64,000 nt of DNA from Paraspadella gotoi. Its lineage: Eukaryota > Chaetognatha. The notes beneath the pieces are model-generated. The model was not told the origin of the DNA, did no database searches, and worked only from the letters and a program-made list of their open reading frames with translations. Positions 50,211-63,895 of the stretch are shown here, piece after piece. Position 1 is the stretch's first letter. Each line of letters opens with the position of its first letter. The stretch covers positions 11,036,507 to 11,100,506 of the forward strand of contig CM119268.1 of the NCBI GenBank assembly GCA_051294375.1, written 5' to 3'. The translations under genes and the position numbers were made by a program.

Positions 50211-51055
50211 GAAGATGTTTCTAAATCATTACTTACCACCCCAACGGCCCTTTTAAGCCGGCCACAAACATTTCAAAGATTGTCGAAGTACTATTTTTTT
50301 CTGGTTGCTGCTGCTAAAAAGCTTTGAAAGAAATAATTCTTCTATTCGTGTTCAGAATTCTATTGATTACAAGTTAAATCAGTAATCTTAAATTATTCGT
50401 TAGAAAATTTCCATTTGAGACAGTTATTTTTCTGAAAGAAAGTCAGTGATGCTTCTGGGAGAGCGACAGCGGAAATAACTATATATTTATAAATTATATT
50501 TTCTCGTCGCGAAAACTTCATGCGCGATGGCTTTAGGAAAGATAGCTTTATAGGAAAGTTTAGAATTATCCCCACCGCCAAAGCCTTCAATTAACTGTGG
50601 GCAAACTGGAAATTTTGTCGCAATCAGCTTTCTGCAACGTGGGGGAGATAGCTTATGAAAATGATGCAACTTAATATAAAATTATTTCAATTATCCATCT
50701 TGACCTGACTTAAAGAAGGGCTTTCGTTGTTTCAGGCCCATTGCAATGACTCCGTTATTCCGAAACTTCGTGGATTTTAGCAATTTTTGAATTTAACCAC
50801 TAGTGACGAAGCGTAAGATGAGTTAATATGGTTTAATTTTCATACCCGATTTACGGCTCGTTTTTTAACACAACTTTTTAGAAATTTTACTGCCGATATT
50901 TTTCGAAGAGAACTGAACGAGCACATCTAACTTTCGGAAACTGGCAAAACTAACCAATTAGTAGTAGGTTATTATCAATAAAAAATTGACAGATCTTTTT
51001 AGAGATTTTTGGGCAGCCCTAAAAAGGGCTATTGTGTGTGTTTATTTAGTAACTC

Positions 51056-51434
51056 TTACTTCTTCTCGGTCTTCTTGGGCAGAAGGACAGCCTGAATGTA
51101 GGCAGGACGCCTCTTGAGCGATGGTGACTCCAGAGAGAAGGTTTGTTCATTCCTTCGTCATTACGGATGGGCAGTTTGAAGGATGACGGGGGATGATTCT
51201 CGTCTCTTGTTATCGGCGAGCCGCATTTCCCGCAACTTCAGAAAGGATCTAGCCGTAAGATATTCGAGGGACGGCAGCCAACGAGACCGGAGCACCAGCT
51301 CCGACCGCGCTTCGCGTATGCCTTTTGCGCAGACGAACCTGTGCACACGGCCGACAGAAATGAAGGCCAGCGCCGGCTGGAACGGCCTCTTTGCCTTTCC
51401 CTTTGGATTTTCCGCCTTTTCACTGTCCAGACAT
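51056..51434 (-). pseudogene. histone H2A, unit B copy, frameshifted
   Basis: Reverse copy of 32512-32883. The first frame breaks within the first ten codons, and [12 protein letters not shown] out-of-frame translation follows. Divergent promoter with both TATA boxes is preserved. Confidence 0.82.
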
Positions 51435-51752
51435 ATGTGATGAGAGAGTAGTTATCAAAATTTTTATAAATTCAAGATCCCGAGTATGAGTGTATGCCAA
51501 TTTTCGTGCAAGATCGCTTTTTATACGAACTAGTCGGATCGAGACATCGCGAAGAAAATTTTGGCTCCGATCCTATTGGTCGAAAGGATTCTCGATCCGA
51601 CCAATCAAAAGGCATTCGTTTCAATCTGCGAAATAAGCTCGAGTCGTCGATCCTCCGACCGAGTATAAATAGAGAGGCACTAAAAAGCATCGTCATTCGT
51701 TTAAAACGATTTCTTCGCGATCTTAGTTTCGTTCATTTAAACTCAAAAGACC

Positions 51753-52126
51753 ATGCCTCCCAGGTTTCTTCGAAGGGTGCCAAGAAGGCGGCAAGGCTAA
51801 GGCCTCCCGTTCCTGGCGGCGAGAAGAAGAAGAAGAGAAGCGTAAGGAATCTTACGCCGATACTACACTCCTACAAGTGTTGAAGCAAGTTGCACCCCGA
51901 TACTGGTTGTCTCATCCAAGGCCATGAGCATCATGAATCGTTCGTCAATGACATCTTCGAACGCATCGCGGGCTGAGGCTTTCCCGCTGCCCACCTACAA
52001 CAAGTGGACGACCATCACTCCAGGAGATCCAGACGGCGCTCAGGCTTCTACTCCCCGGTGAATTGGGCCAGACGCCGTCTCTGGAGGGCACCAGGGCCGT
52101 CACCAAATTACACCAGCTCCAAGTAG
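51753..52126 (+). pseudogene. histone H2B, unit B copy, frameshifted
   Basis: MPP start followed by a deletion that removes the KVSS frame; SSKGAKKA reads in another frame. Ends at AAGTAG and is followed by a stem-loop with an extra T. Confidence 0.82.
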
Positions 52127-52626
52127 ATCTTCGAAGACTATCTGACGCGATCACCCCAAAAGCCCTTTTTTAGGGCTTGCCATTATATTCTCGAAAGATT
52201 GATTGAAATATTCCCTTATTTATCTACTGCTTTTTTAACTTTTATATATGATGATATTATACATACCGTGTTTAATCGAACTACATGGTAAATTCTATTT
52301 AATTTTGAACATCCGAAACTTTTTCTTACGAATACGGCCTCAAAACGAAACCATGCTATAATGAGGCGACTGAAATTTCGTATAAAAAGAGGAAACGTGA
52401 ATATAAGTTTATTCCTTCTCGCCAATAGCGTTAGGAATAAATTATACAAGAGATAAACTCAGCAACGAAACATGATCGATAGTCGCGTCTCACGGCAAGC
52501 CTCAACTTATCTTCTTTCGTGCAATTCCTAGCTCTTGCTTGTCAGCATTGTTGTCAATTTCGGCATCGGTCGTTTACTCGTTAGGTCTTTCGCCTTTCTA
52601 GCTTTCCGCATCTAACCAACCCACCG

Positions 52627-52706
52627 CCCCCCCCCCCCCCATCACACCCCCCCCCATCCCACCCCCCCCATCCCCCCCCCATCCCCCCCCCACCCCCCCC
52701 CCCCCA
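52627..52706 (+). repeat. poly-C low-complexity junction
   Basis: Runs of 7-14 C broken by CAT and CAC. It replaces the sequence that should precede 31362 and joins reverse unit B to a forward copy of 41.37 kb. Nothing like it is present in unit A. Confidence 0.8.
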
Positions 52707-53645
52707 ATAAAAGAGGAAAGGGAACGAGAAAAAGAGAGAGGGAGAGAGGGAAAGAGCGAGAGAAAAAGAGGGAATGAGAGAGAGAAGGAGAGTTCCGGCA
52801 TCAGTTGAAATCAAAAGGAACTGAGAGATCAAAAGAAAGAAAAAACCGAAAAAAGTAAAAAAAATAAAAATAAACGATACTTTTAGAAAGAAAAAAAAGA
52901 AAGAAATAAAGAAAGAAAAAGAAAGAAAAAAAAAGAAAAAGAAAGAAAAAAAACTGTCTTGGCGTTTGGGGTCTAAAAAACCTTTCTCCCCTCTCGCCTT
53001 TTCGGAAGCTCTTTCCGTTTCCATTTAAAACTCCCCAGTTTTATTTCTTTTCTTTTCTTCCTCCTTTTCCTCACTTTCCTCCTTTTCTTGTGAGAATTTT
53101 TCTCCTCTCTCCATCGATTTACACAGTGGACATTTTATATAAAATTTCTATTCCTCTTTCAATCCGTGATTCACTTTATGAAACTTCCTTTTGTTTAATC
53201 ACTGTGAAAGCTTAAAAGGTATGGGTAGGTTATCATTTTATAAGAGGGATAGAGGTTTAAAACTATCATGAGTAATTTTTACACGCATTGAATGTACCAT
53301 TTTATTAAACATCATTCTTTCCTTAATAAAATTTCTTCTATTTACTATTCTATACGTACATACGTACATACAATGTACATATTATTAAATAGATTCCTCC
53401 TGAAGTCCAAGGTTCCCTCTCGAGTAGAAGGCGAGCCGGCTTTTCTCCAAATCAAGATGGCGACCAAAAAACTAAAGAAACTGGGAAACTGATTGTGTTT
53501 AAAACTTGGAGGAAGAAGTAAGAGAAAATGGGAAAGATCTGAAGGAGGTCGCGAATCAATTATTTGGTCGGTAAAGGAGATTGAAACTTCGGATCTCTTA
53601 TTTACTCTCCACCTAAAAAACGGTTTTTTTTCGGGGGGAGGTTGG
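52707..53645 (+). repeat. forward copy of 41.37-42.09 kb, extended
   Basis: Repeats 41370-42086 in the same orientation and continues about 240 bases past the point where the earlier copy meets the 42087 gap, so it probably shows the true sequence beyond that gap. Confidence 0.8.
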
Positions 53646-53670
53646 NNNNNNNNNNNNNNNNNNNNNNNNN
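53646..53670. other. assembly gap, 25 N, beside second palindrome centre
   Basis: Twenty-five N followed by (CT)n at 53700-53890. The flanks 53490-53640 and 53955-54115 are reverse complements. Confidence 0.98.
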
Positions 53671-53698
53671 CCTGGTTCACATCTTTAAGTAGGAAAAG

Positions 53699-53699
<1 letters not shown>

Positions 53700-53778
<79 letters not shown>

Positions 53779-53850
53779 TTCTCCTTCTCTTTCCTCTCCT
53801 CTCCTCTCTCTCTCTCTCTCTTTCTTCTCTCTCTCTCTCTCCTCTCTCTC

Positions 53851-53882
<32 letters not shown>

Positions 53883-53890
53883 CTTCTTTC
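53700..53890 (+). repeat. (CT)n microsatellite at turning point
   Basis: About 190 bases of CT repeat with CTCC and TTTC interruptions, lying between the two arms of the second palindrome. Confidence 0.95.
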
Positions 53891-55726
53891 TCCCTTCTCC
53901 TCTCTTACGGCTTCCCTTTTCAAGCTTCTCTTTCACTTCACCTTTCTCCCAACTTCCAACCTCCCCCCGAAAAAAAAAAACCGTTTTTAGGTGGAGAGTA
54001 AAATAAGAGATCACGAATTTCAATCTCCTTTACCGACAATAATTGATTCGCGACCTCTTCAGATCTTCCCATTTTCTCTTACTTCTTCCTCCAAGTTTTA
54101 AACACAATCAGTTTTCCCAGTTTCTTAGTTTTTTGGTCGCATCTTGATTTGGAGAAAAGCCGGCACGCCTTCTACTCGAGAGGAACCAGACTTCAGGAGA
54201 ATCTATTATACTAATATGTACATGTGTGTTACGTATTAACGTATAAGATAGTCAATATATAAAAAATTATATTAAGGAAAAGAATGAGCTTCAGAAATTG
54301 GTACATTCAATTGCGTGTAAAAATTGTTCATGATAGTTTTAAACCTCCTCCCTCTTATAAATCATAACATACCCATACCCTCTAACTTCATCAAGTGATT
54401 AACAAAAGGTAAGTTTCATATAGTGAATCACGGGATTTGAAAGAGGAATCGAAAATTTAATAAAATGGTCCACTGTGCAAATTCGATGGAGAGAGGAAAA
54501 AATTCTCACCAGCAGAAAAGGAGGAAAGTGGCGAGGAAAGGAGGAGAAAGAAAAGAAAAAGCAAAAAAAAAGAAAAGGAGGAAGTGAGAAAGGAGGAAAA
54601 AAAGAAAAAAAAAAACTGGGAGTTTTTAAATGGAAACCGGAAAGGGCTTCCGAAAAGGCGAGAGGGAGAAAAAGTTTTAGACCCCAAACGCAAGACGTTT
54701 TTTTTTTTTCTTTGATCCAAAGCTTTCTAAACCTAAAAGTTATCGTTTATTTTTTATTTTTTAAACTTTTTAACGGTTTTTTCTTTCTTTTGATATCTCA
54801 GTCCTTTTGATTTCAACCGATGCCGGAACTCTCCTCTCTCTCTCTCATTCTCTTCTTTCTCTCGCTCTCTCCCTCTTCTTTTTCTCGTTCCCTTTCCTCT
54901 TTTCCTCCCCCCCTCTTTAATCGCTTCCTCCTCTCCCAACGGTCACCTTGAAGATGGAAACAGAAATGTCCGACTTCATTGGCCAGTAGATTGGAAATCG
55001 AGTCTATCCATCGTCACCGTCAGCACCAAAGCACGCTGGACAGCGGACTGCGTCCATTGATCACGAAGAACGCAACGTCGCTGTTTGGCGAATGAGGGGA
55101 AGGGGGGGCGGAGTAGGCGGGAGTGGGCGTGGCAGAGCGGTTGCGGAGTACACGAGGAGGGAAAGGGAGAGAAGTTGCATATATATTAATCATATGATTA
55201 ACAGTTTGAATACTTAAGAATCTTACGGCGCTTTGAAATGAGATTTGGATAAAGAAGGAACAGGACGAGGAGGGGAACGGGAAAAGGAGGAGAAGAGGAG
55301 GACCAGTTTTAATGAGAGTTATGGGTGCGAAAGAGAAAGAAAATAAAGGAAATTTAATCAAACTCCCGGTTTCCATATAAATGTATTGAGCGGGGAGGGC
55401 AAACGTTGATACAACGAAAGAATCGAGCCTCGTAAGTTACCGTACAACTATGGTTTTCGTGATAGATCAGGATTTTTTTGCTTAAATAAAACGGTGAAAG
55501 GTGAGGGAAAAAAAAAAGTCGCGGCATCAAAAATGCAGCAGCATAAAGCGAAAGAGAACGACAGGTTGATCTCTTCTTTCTTTGTACTGATCAACAAGAA
55601 AAAAAAAAAGGTTTTATGCACTGAGGAAGAGCGAATTTACATTTTTTTTTCGCTCGGTCTCTCTCTCTCTCCCCCCTCTCGTCTATTCTCTCTCCTCTCT
55701 CTCTCTCTCTCTCTCCTCTTCTTCTC

Positions 55727-55757
<31 letters not shown>

Positions 55758-57462
55758 CCTTCTCTTTCTCCTTCTCACACACACTTTCGTCTCTTTAATA
55801 TAAAACCTTGTGTTATAAAAATATATCACGGACAACGAGGCGCTAGAAAAAAGAGCAGAGAAAATCAAGATACACTGTTAATGATGATTATGATGACGAT
55901 GACGATAACGAAGATAAAAAGATGATATTTATTAGATCAAGATCAATTAGTACGTATACCATACAATCCAAGTTATCGAACTTAAAAATTTTTAGGACAT
56001 TTCGGGTTCTGCTTTTAATTGTCTGTGAAGATAACCTTTTGCAGTTAGATTTTTGTAAACTTAAAGTTTTTTAAATGCTTGTATAAATAACGAGATATGA
56101 ATGTATTTTCGGCTACGACGACCGAGAGACGTGAACTTGTAACGGGCGAACACGTTCGGATGACACCGGGTTTCAGGGATTAAAACGTACGAGCGGAGGA
56201 AATCGGTGGGAAACATAGATTCGAGGAAAACTATTTTTTTTTATGGAATGGCGTGGAAAATCGGCGAAGGTCAAATCCGGGGTTAGAGGTGGCGATGGGG
56301 AGAAGATAGGGTGCAGGGGTTATGGATGGACGGAGAAGAGGTAATAATAGGGCGGTGTAAAGAAATAGGTTAGGGTGGAAAGAGAATAAAAATGAATTGG
56401 ACAACCAATATAAAATTATAATTATAAAAAAAATATTAGAGAGAATGAAAGAAAATAAACGCAGTAAGAGAGAAGGGAGAGTTAAAGATCCTCACGAAGC
56501 CTTTCAAATTTAATCAGGAACTGGATCGGCGCATAGTGTTACGAACAAACCGCTATCGAAGGAAGACGAGTACACATTTGCTCGTGCGGCGACATGTAAT
56601 CGCGCGTCTCCAGTACTTTCTATGAAACAGTTGATATCTCAGCCCGGTAATAATTAGCCGGATTTCGTCCTTCCGCGGCGCAGATGCATAATGGCTGTTC
56701 GTGAATTACATTCGTCCGCAAATCAGAATCGCATAAGAGGAAGCTTTGGAAAGTGGGGAAAATATTAATCGTTTCCTTAATCGCCGTGGGAAGCCTTCTC
56801 CTCAGACGCCTCCGTCACCCGTCGCCTGCGCCTCTATGCCGGTGCGTCTCCGCCACACCTGCAGCCGCCACCGCAGCCGCCGCCGCCGCTTCTCACGAAC
56901 ATCTCGCTGAAATTGTTTGACCAAAAACCGCTTGTCAACTAAATAATGCGTCGTATTCGCCAGTAAAACAACGACGGCCATTCTTAAATTTTTTTTCGTC
57001 TGGAACCCGCTAACACTTAAAACAATGAAAAAACAACATCCGATAAAATCAAAAACAACGGAAAAAACGAGGGGGGGTGTTAGCTCGCGCTTTAAAATCC
57101 TAGACTAGTCGACAAAGATAGAAAGGGAAAGAAAAGTCGAGGGATTTAAAATTAGAAGGAATCCGAAACATTGTTTTTGTTCTTTTTTTTCTCTTTCATT
57201 TTATATTCCTAAAAAAATAAGAGAAGGAAGCAGGAATCGGTCAGTGAGTGGGAGGGAAAGATTTCTGGAGACCACAGGCCTCCAATCCGTCTAATCTATT
57301 TTTCCAATACAACCCCTGGCATGTATTTTCTCTGTCTCTGTCTCTCTCGACTCTCCTCTCTCTCTCTCTCTGTCAGCGTTCATGATAATATTGACGAAGG
57401 AAAAAAAAAATGTTCTGGTGACTCCATTGTCTTTCGTATGTTTTTCCCACTCTCCCTCATCA

Positions 57463-57621
57463 CCGTACAAACGTAAGTTCCCATATTTGTCGAAGCTGAC
57501 AGCGGCGATCAATGGCGCAAAGAGTGACTCCATCGGACAGCCGAGAGAAGGCCAATAGTTGGCCGTGTGGAGGGATCGCATGTGGCGCCGGAGATCCAGA
57601 CCGAGAAGCAAAGGGCGTTCC
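57463..57621 (-). pseudogene. GPCR TM2 exon, unit C copy
   Basis: Reverse copy of 38731-38883 with several extra frame changes relative to unit B. Confidence 0.7.
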
Positions 57622-58253
57622 TTGTGTAAGAGACGGGGAGGTTGGAACTGGTAGGCAGAGGCGGGTTTTCAAACGGGATTAAGGGGTTGAGTAAATTGAT
57701 TAAATGGCCTTGTTGATATGCAGGGTTACGTAAGAGTAAACCGCGTTTTCAGAGAGAATACCTTCTAATTCCTTGTAGACTGGCGAAAAATTTCATTTGA
57801 ACCGTGATTCATCTGACCTCTTATCCCTCACACAATACGAGGCGATAAAACGTCAACCGTAATCACTTACAGCACATTCACGCAGCATTTCTTTTCCATT
57901 TCACACCCCATTCTTCTTTTTTCATCGTGTGATATTCTCATTATTCTTTTAAATTCTTCCCATGCCCTATCTTTTCTCGGCAGGACCAAATCCTCGGGGG
58001 GTAAGCCAACAAAAAAGCCAGGTCATAGTTTATGTATATTATTATTTCATCTTAAACTAATAACCTTTCCGTTTTTATTTAATTATATTTTATTTATTTT
58101 CTTCTTATCCCCTTTTCAATCTTCCACTTCATCGCCAACTCTTCTATTCATCACTATTACCTTTTCTTCCTCACCTGATCCTCTCCCCAACTCCTTCTTC
58201 CCTCCAACCAATCGACTCACCGTCTTCCCTTCCCCTACCCACCCAATCCTCAC

Positions 58254-58373
58254 CCAAGATCCCGGAAGACGCAGATGTGATGACGAAGCACTCTCGAATC
58301 GAAAATGGCGGCGAACGTCCGCTGCTGAAAAGCCAACGCCGCGCCGAACCCGGAAGGAAGGCCGAACGCTTCT
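58254..58373 (-). pseudogene. GPCR TM1 exon, unit C copy
   Basis: Reverse copy of 37951-38071; IRECFVIT survives but the flanking frames are broken. Confidence 0.7.
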
Positions 58374-58445
58374 GAATGGTGGACGAAGGAGCGAGGGAGG
58401 GAGATGAGATGGAGAGGAGAAGAGAGAGAAGAGAGAGAAGGGGAG

Positions 58446-58493
<48 letters not shown>

Positions 58494-59717
58494 AGAAGAG
58501 AAGAGAGATGAAAGAGTGAGAGGCGTAATTCACTTGATCATTGATTTTTTTTTATCTTCTTCATCTGGTTTATTCCCGCATCACGAACGCACAAAATCTG
58601 AGTCGTTCTCAGAATCAATAACTACTAAAAAGTCTAGATTTTTTTTGCTATATGAATTATAAATTATATAACATCGCATGCACAGGTAGTATTTTTCCCC
58701 CAATGATTCTCTATTAAATATTAAATGATGAAATTGGTAAAACAATATAAAAATTATCCATTCATTATAATAAGCTATCTTGTCCCTGGACTTGGACAAA
58801 CTTTGGTGGTTTAAGGCCTCCATCACCTTACAAGATAATAACATGCATGTTTCTTTTAAGGTTTCAATCAGACTCTCCTCTACAGTCTTTGTCTATTCAC
58901 TCCCTGTAACCTGCTTCCCTATCAATGAAGTGGTTAATATTTCAAAGATGAAATTGGTACAACCAATATTAAAAATTAGAGTATTTAATACTAACATTTT
59001 GCAAAAACTAAGACAATCATTCAACTTTTTAAATCACTAAGTTTCGTTCTAGTATTTGGCAGTTGGCACTAAAGTTTTAAGATTTCTTTTAGAAGAAACG
59101 GTTATTTTCATCTTCGGCCAGTGAACTATTATGTCAAATTTTAGGCTATTCATTTTCACAATTTTCTTTTTTGAATCCATCGTATTTTTAAAGTTATCAA
59201 CCTACCTACTTCTTTTTACTATATACAAAAGTCAGATCTCTGCCAGAGCGAGAGTCGGCTTTTGTGTTCCGCCCTCTCGCCGTAAACCGCGAAATCATTT
59301 TTCAAATTTACGGTTCGCGAGCGAATTCTATGGTCCTCACATTTCAAGTTCAAACGTCTTTCGTAATGACAGGTTAAATCTAATGGACATATTATCAGCC
59401 TGTTTCTACGACTACGACCATAAAAATTTACAGCGAATTTACTTCACTTGTTTATTTACGTTAAAAGTGTTGCTCACATTTAAATATATAATCAAAAAAT
59501 AAACTATGGCGTACGATTCGTGAACATAAAGTTCGCAATTAATTGTCATTAACTTTTATTCGCGCACTATTTACGAATTTCTTCCAAGACCAGTTATTGT
59601 CAAGTAGCATTCGGAACCTATTATCCAACTAATCGTAATTATTCATGACGATCATTTTAAAGAAATATGCCCCTAAAAGAGGGCCACTTTTGGGGTGGTT
59701 ATGTCTAATCGAGCCTT

Positions 59718-60134
59718 TTAGGCGCGTTTCGCGACGCGATTCCGGCGAGCGAGACTGGATATCCTGGGCATTGATAGTCACGCGCTTAGCGTGGTGGCGC
59801 AAAGGTTGGTATCTCGAAGAGACCGACCAGCGAGTAAGCCTCAGAAGACTCTTGCAGGCCATGACGGCAGAGCTTTGGAAGCGAAGATCGGTCTTGAGTC
59901 CTGGGCGATCTTCGGCGGACGGAGACGCTGGAAGGGCAGCTTGCGGAGATGAGGAGCTCGGTGGATTCTCGGGTCGTCTTGATTCGCGAAGGAGCCACAG
60001 TGCCTTGGCCTGTAGCGATGGGGCTTCTTGACACCGCAGGTGGCCTGGAGCCGACCTTCGGCGCCTTCGTGGCAAGCTGCTTCCTCGGGCCTGCACCGGC
60101 TAGATTTACGAGCGGTTTGTTTGGTTCGCGCCAT
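59718..60134 (-). pseudogene. histone H3, unit C copy, frameshifted
   Basis: Same first frameshift as the unit B copy (extra G in the TGGK region) plus additional indels. DLRFQSSAV survives out of the starting frame. Confidence 0.82.
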
Positions 60135-60882
60135 TCTTCGAAAATTAGTGATTACGGAAGGTAAATTAGAATTTACGGAGGGATTTTTGAGTCGGAGCGA
60201 ACGAGCCGCTGTTTTATACTGAGCCCGAGGAGAGCTGCCTTCTGATTGGTCGAAATTTCAGTAACATCCGATCCGTTGATCGACGTTGCCAATTCGGAAC
60301 TAGTTCTTTCCACAGTATTAAGGAATTTAGCACGAATCTTTATTCTGTTAAATTTACCACATAAATAAAATAATTAAATATCTATATTTACTAATATTAG
60401 TTCAGTCATGGCTTTAGTGCATGGCTTTAGTACAACCTTCATGTAAACGAAATCGCACTTGATTGATTTATTTGTATCAAGAGAAGAATTATTAAAATTA
60501 AAATTCCTAGGTTTATCCTTTAATTGTCTGCCACTTTGAAGTCAACCGGGGAAGAAAGTTTATATGGATTTTTAAGCTTATAGGTTATAGGTTATAGCAC
60601 TGAGGCGCTGCGAAAGAAACAGCTTTAATCCATCTGTTGGTGATAGGACCACTCAGAATAGGTTATATTGTCCTTTCTTTGTCATTAACATTTTTGATAT
60701 GGAGAGAAGCTTTGATGATTTCTTTTTGTCATAAATTTTGCCTTCTTTATAAACGAATAATAACATAATAATACCGTTAATATGACACTATCGTCGATTT
60801 TTTTATTTTAAAATTCGGGTGTTGACCAACGCTTTATTAAACGATTACTAATTCAAACTGTAGTATATAACAATGTATTGAT

Positions 60883-61596
60883 TAGGGTTCACATACCGCT
60901 TAACAAGTTAACGCTTTATTAAACGATTAAATAATGTTTAACTACACCGTTCAATATATTTATTTAACGGATTAAATCTCGGTTAATTGTTAAAATATGA
61001 TTTTTTTTATTTTGGTATTAAAATCTTTGATTTTTTTAAAAGAAAAGTAATTTTTTGTCCATCTCTTATTCTCCTCTATGGTCTGAAAAAATAAAAAAAA
61101 GAAAAACAAGCTGTTCACGAACTGACATCAAGAAAATAATGAAGAAGATATTAACTAAAGAAAAAGAGAAGAGAGAGAAAGAAAGACAAACATAGAATTG
61201 AATTACCTAGTGGTTTTTCTTTCCTTTGTCCTTTATATATTTTTATTATGCTATGAGGTAAAAGAAAAGTTTTGTAATAAGATTTATTCACGAATGCCAT
61301 TATCTGCATTAGCTAAATTATCATAGGTGGATTCAATAGTTTTGCTCAAATCAATTATTTTAATTTACAATAAAAATGTGTACCTATTCTATTCTTGAAA
61401 TTAAAGATAAAAAAGATAAGGAGAAGAGTTAAAGATAAAATACTATTAAATACTTGTTTTGATTTAAATCAATAATATTTTAAATTTAAAGGTAAAATCT
61501 ATAAAATTAACAGATGTTCTAACGGTTAACCGGCTTAAAATTATTGTTTTAACGGTTAAGCTAAATTTTTCAAAATTAACGGTTATTGGACCCTTA
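60883..61596. mobile_element. hAT-like MITE, unit C copy
   Basis: Third copy of the element, same GTATTGAT flanks, more indels than unit B. Confidence 0.8.
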
Positions 61597-62323
61597 GTAT
61601 TGATTCAGTATTTTACGTTACTAGATTTTTTCAAAACTATAGAATGAGTTTCAGGAGATGAAATTACGAAGAGAAAATTAATGTTGATATTCGACCAATA
61701 ATAAACGTATAAAAGAGAAAATGTTGTAATTTCTGTCCACAATCTCTTTCGCTGCATGAACAAGGCTAACTCCATTGGATTGCGAAAATCTTATACTACC
61801 ATCGCAACAACATCGAATTAAACACTTTTTAGTAGAGGATGACTCGAATCGACTCACTCCTATCAGTTATTTCGTAATCTTTGTTCTCAATCCCATCTTT
61901 TACAAGCAGCTCTTAAAGATAATCATAATTCATCACAATCACTGTCATTATTGTAACTATATAATTCAAAATAACTTTCGAAGTGAAAACGGCTCTCTTT
62001 ATTCACAATCAAGACAAAAGTGCCGACTCGGCAACCGTTGCTATTCTTATCATTTTTTCTATTCATTTTTTGAGGTTTCGACGAACCGTCTTTGTTCTGT
62101 GAAGACGAATCTCCCGCTCAACGTGCCACTCGATCCCCGTTGCCCTCGCTGATTAGTTCAATTTTCGTCGCAAGGCACTCGTAGCTATTGGTGCTTATCA
62201 GTAAGCAGGCAGCCGTTGAGGATACGATCGAAAAGATATATATTATAGGGCCCCTTCAGGTATCATCTCTTCTTGGGGTTTTTTTTCCATCTTCATCATA
62301 ACTCAACTCTATTATAACTCAAT

Positions 62324-62653
62324 ATGTCTGGACGTGGAAAAGGCTGGGCAAGGGCTCGGAAAAGGGAGGCGCCAAGCGTCATCGCAAGTTTCTTCGTGAC
62401 AAGCATCCAACGGCTATCACAAAAGCCGCCATTCGCCGTCTCGCCCGCCGTCGGCGGTTGCTCAAGCGTATCTCCCCGGTCTCATCTACGAGGAAATCGT
62501 TGGCGTCCTCAAGGTCCCTCGGAGAACGTCATCAGAGATTGCGTTACATTACACAGAGCACGCCAAAGCGCTAAGACCGTCACCGCCATGGACGTCGTCT
62601 ACGGCTTCTCAAAGCGCCAAAGGGCCGTCACCCTGTACGGTTTCGGCGGTTAG
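62324..62653 (+). pseudogene. histone H4, unit C copy, frameshifted
   Basis: MSGRGKG start and a TLYGFGG end happen to fall in the same frame, but the middle is out of frame through compensating indels, so the 109-residue translation is not a functional H4. Confidence 0.82.
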
Positions 62654-63510
62654 GTAGATGTTTCTAAATCTTCTTACACCCCAACGGCCCTTTTAAGCCG
62701 GCCACAAAATTTCAAAGGAATTGCTCGAATACTACTTTTTTTCTGCGTTTGCTGTGCTAAAAAGCTTTGAAAGAATAATTTCTTCTATTCGTGTCTCAGA
62801 CATTCTATTAATTAACAAGTTAAATCAGTAATCTTGAATTATTCGTTAGAAAATTTCCATTTGAGACAGTTATTTTTCTGGAAAGAAAGTCAGTGATGCT
62901 TCGGGAGAGCGACAGCGGAATAACTATATATTTATAAATCATTATATTTTCTCGTCGCGAAAACTTCATGCGCGATGGCTTTAGGAAAGATAGCTTTATA
63001 GGAAAGTTAGAACTTTCCCCACCGCCAAAGCTTCCAATTGAACTGGAGGCAAACTGGAAATTTTGTCGAATCAGCTTTCTGCAACGTGGGGAGATAGCTT
63101 ATGAAAATGATGCAACTAATATAATAATTATTTCAATTATCATCTGTGACTGACTTAAAGAAGAGGCCTTTCGTTGTTATCAGGCCATGCATGACTCGTT
63201 ATTCCGAACTTCGTGGATTTTAGCAATTTTTTGAATTTAACCACTAGTGACGAAGCGTAAGATGAGTTAATATGGTTTAATTTTCATACCCGATTTACGG
63301 CTCGTTTATTTAACATCAACTTTTTTTTAAGAAATTTACTTGCCGATATTTTTCGAAGAGAACTGAACGACGCTACATCTAACTTTCGGAAACTGGAAAC
63401 TAACCAATTAGTAGTAGGTTATTATCAATAAAAAATTGACAGATCTTTTTAGAGATTTTGGGCAAGCCCTAACAAAGGGCTACATTGTGTTGTGTTTATT
63501 TAGTTAACTC

Positions 63511-63895
63511 TTACTTCTTCTCGGTTTCTTGGGCAGAAAGGAAGCCTGAATGTAGGCAGGACGCCTCTTGAGCCGATGGTGACTCCAGAGAGAAGGTTTG
63601 TTCAATTCCTTCGTCATTTACGGTATGGGCCAGTTTGAAGATGACGGGGGATGATTCTCGTTCTTGTTATCGGCTCGAGCCGCATTTCCCGCACTTCAAG
63701 AAAGCGATCTAGCCGATAAAAGATATATCAAACGGGACGGCAGCCAACGAGACCGGAGCACCAGCTCCGACGCGCTTCGCGTATGCCTTTTGCGCAGGAA
63801 CCTGTGCACACGGCCGACAGAATGAAGGCCAGCGCCGGCTGGAACGGCCTCTTTGCCTTTCCCTTTGGATTTTCCGCCTTTTCACGTCCAGACAT
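63511..63895 (-). pseudogene. histone H2A, unit C copy, frameshifted
   Basis: Reverse copy of 32512-32883. MSGREKAENPKGKAK shows an early frame change. Its H2B partner lies beyond the window. Confidence 0.8.

Larger units (their letters stand above)
42529..52626 (-). repeat. unit B: inverted copy of 31.36-41.39 kb
   Basis: Everything in unit A reappears in reverse order and opposite orientation: GPCR TM2 then TM1 exon, short interspersed repeat, H3, MITE, H4, H2A, H2B. The match ends at 52626 where A has GGCGGTGGTTTCAG (about 31362). Differences are mostly one-base insertions and deletions that break every gene. Confidence 0.93.

Noticed and set aside
62324-62653. A functional H4 variant of 109 residues
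   Set aside because: Only the two ends match H4. The middle is out of frame, and net-frame restoration by indels explains the open frame.
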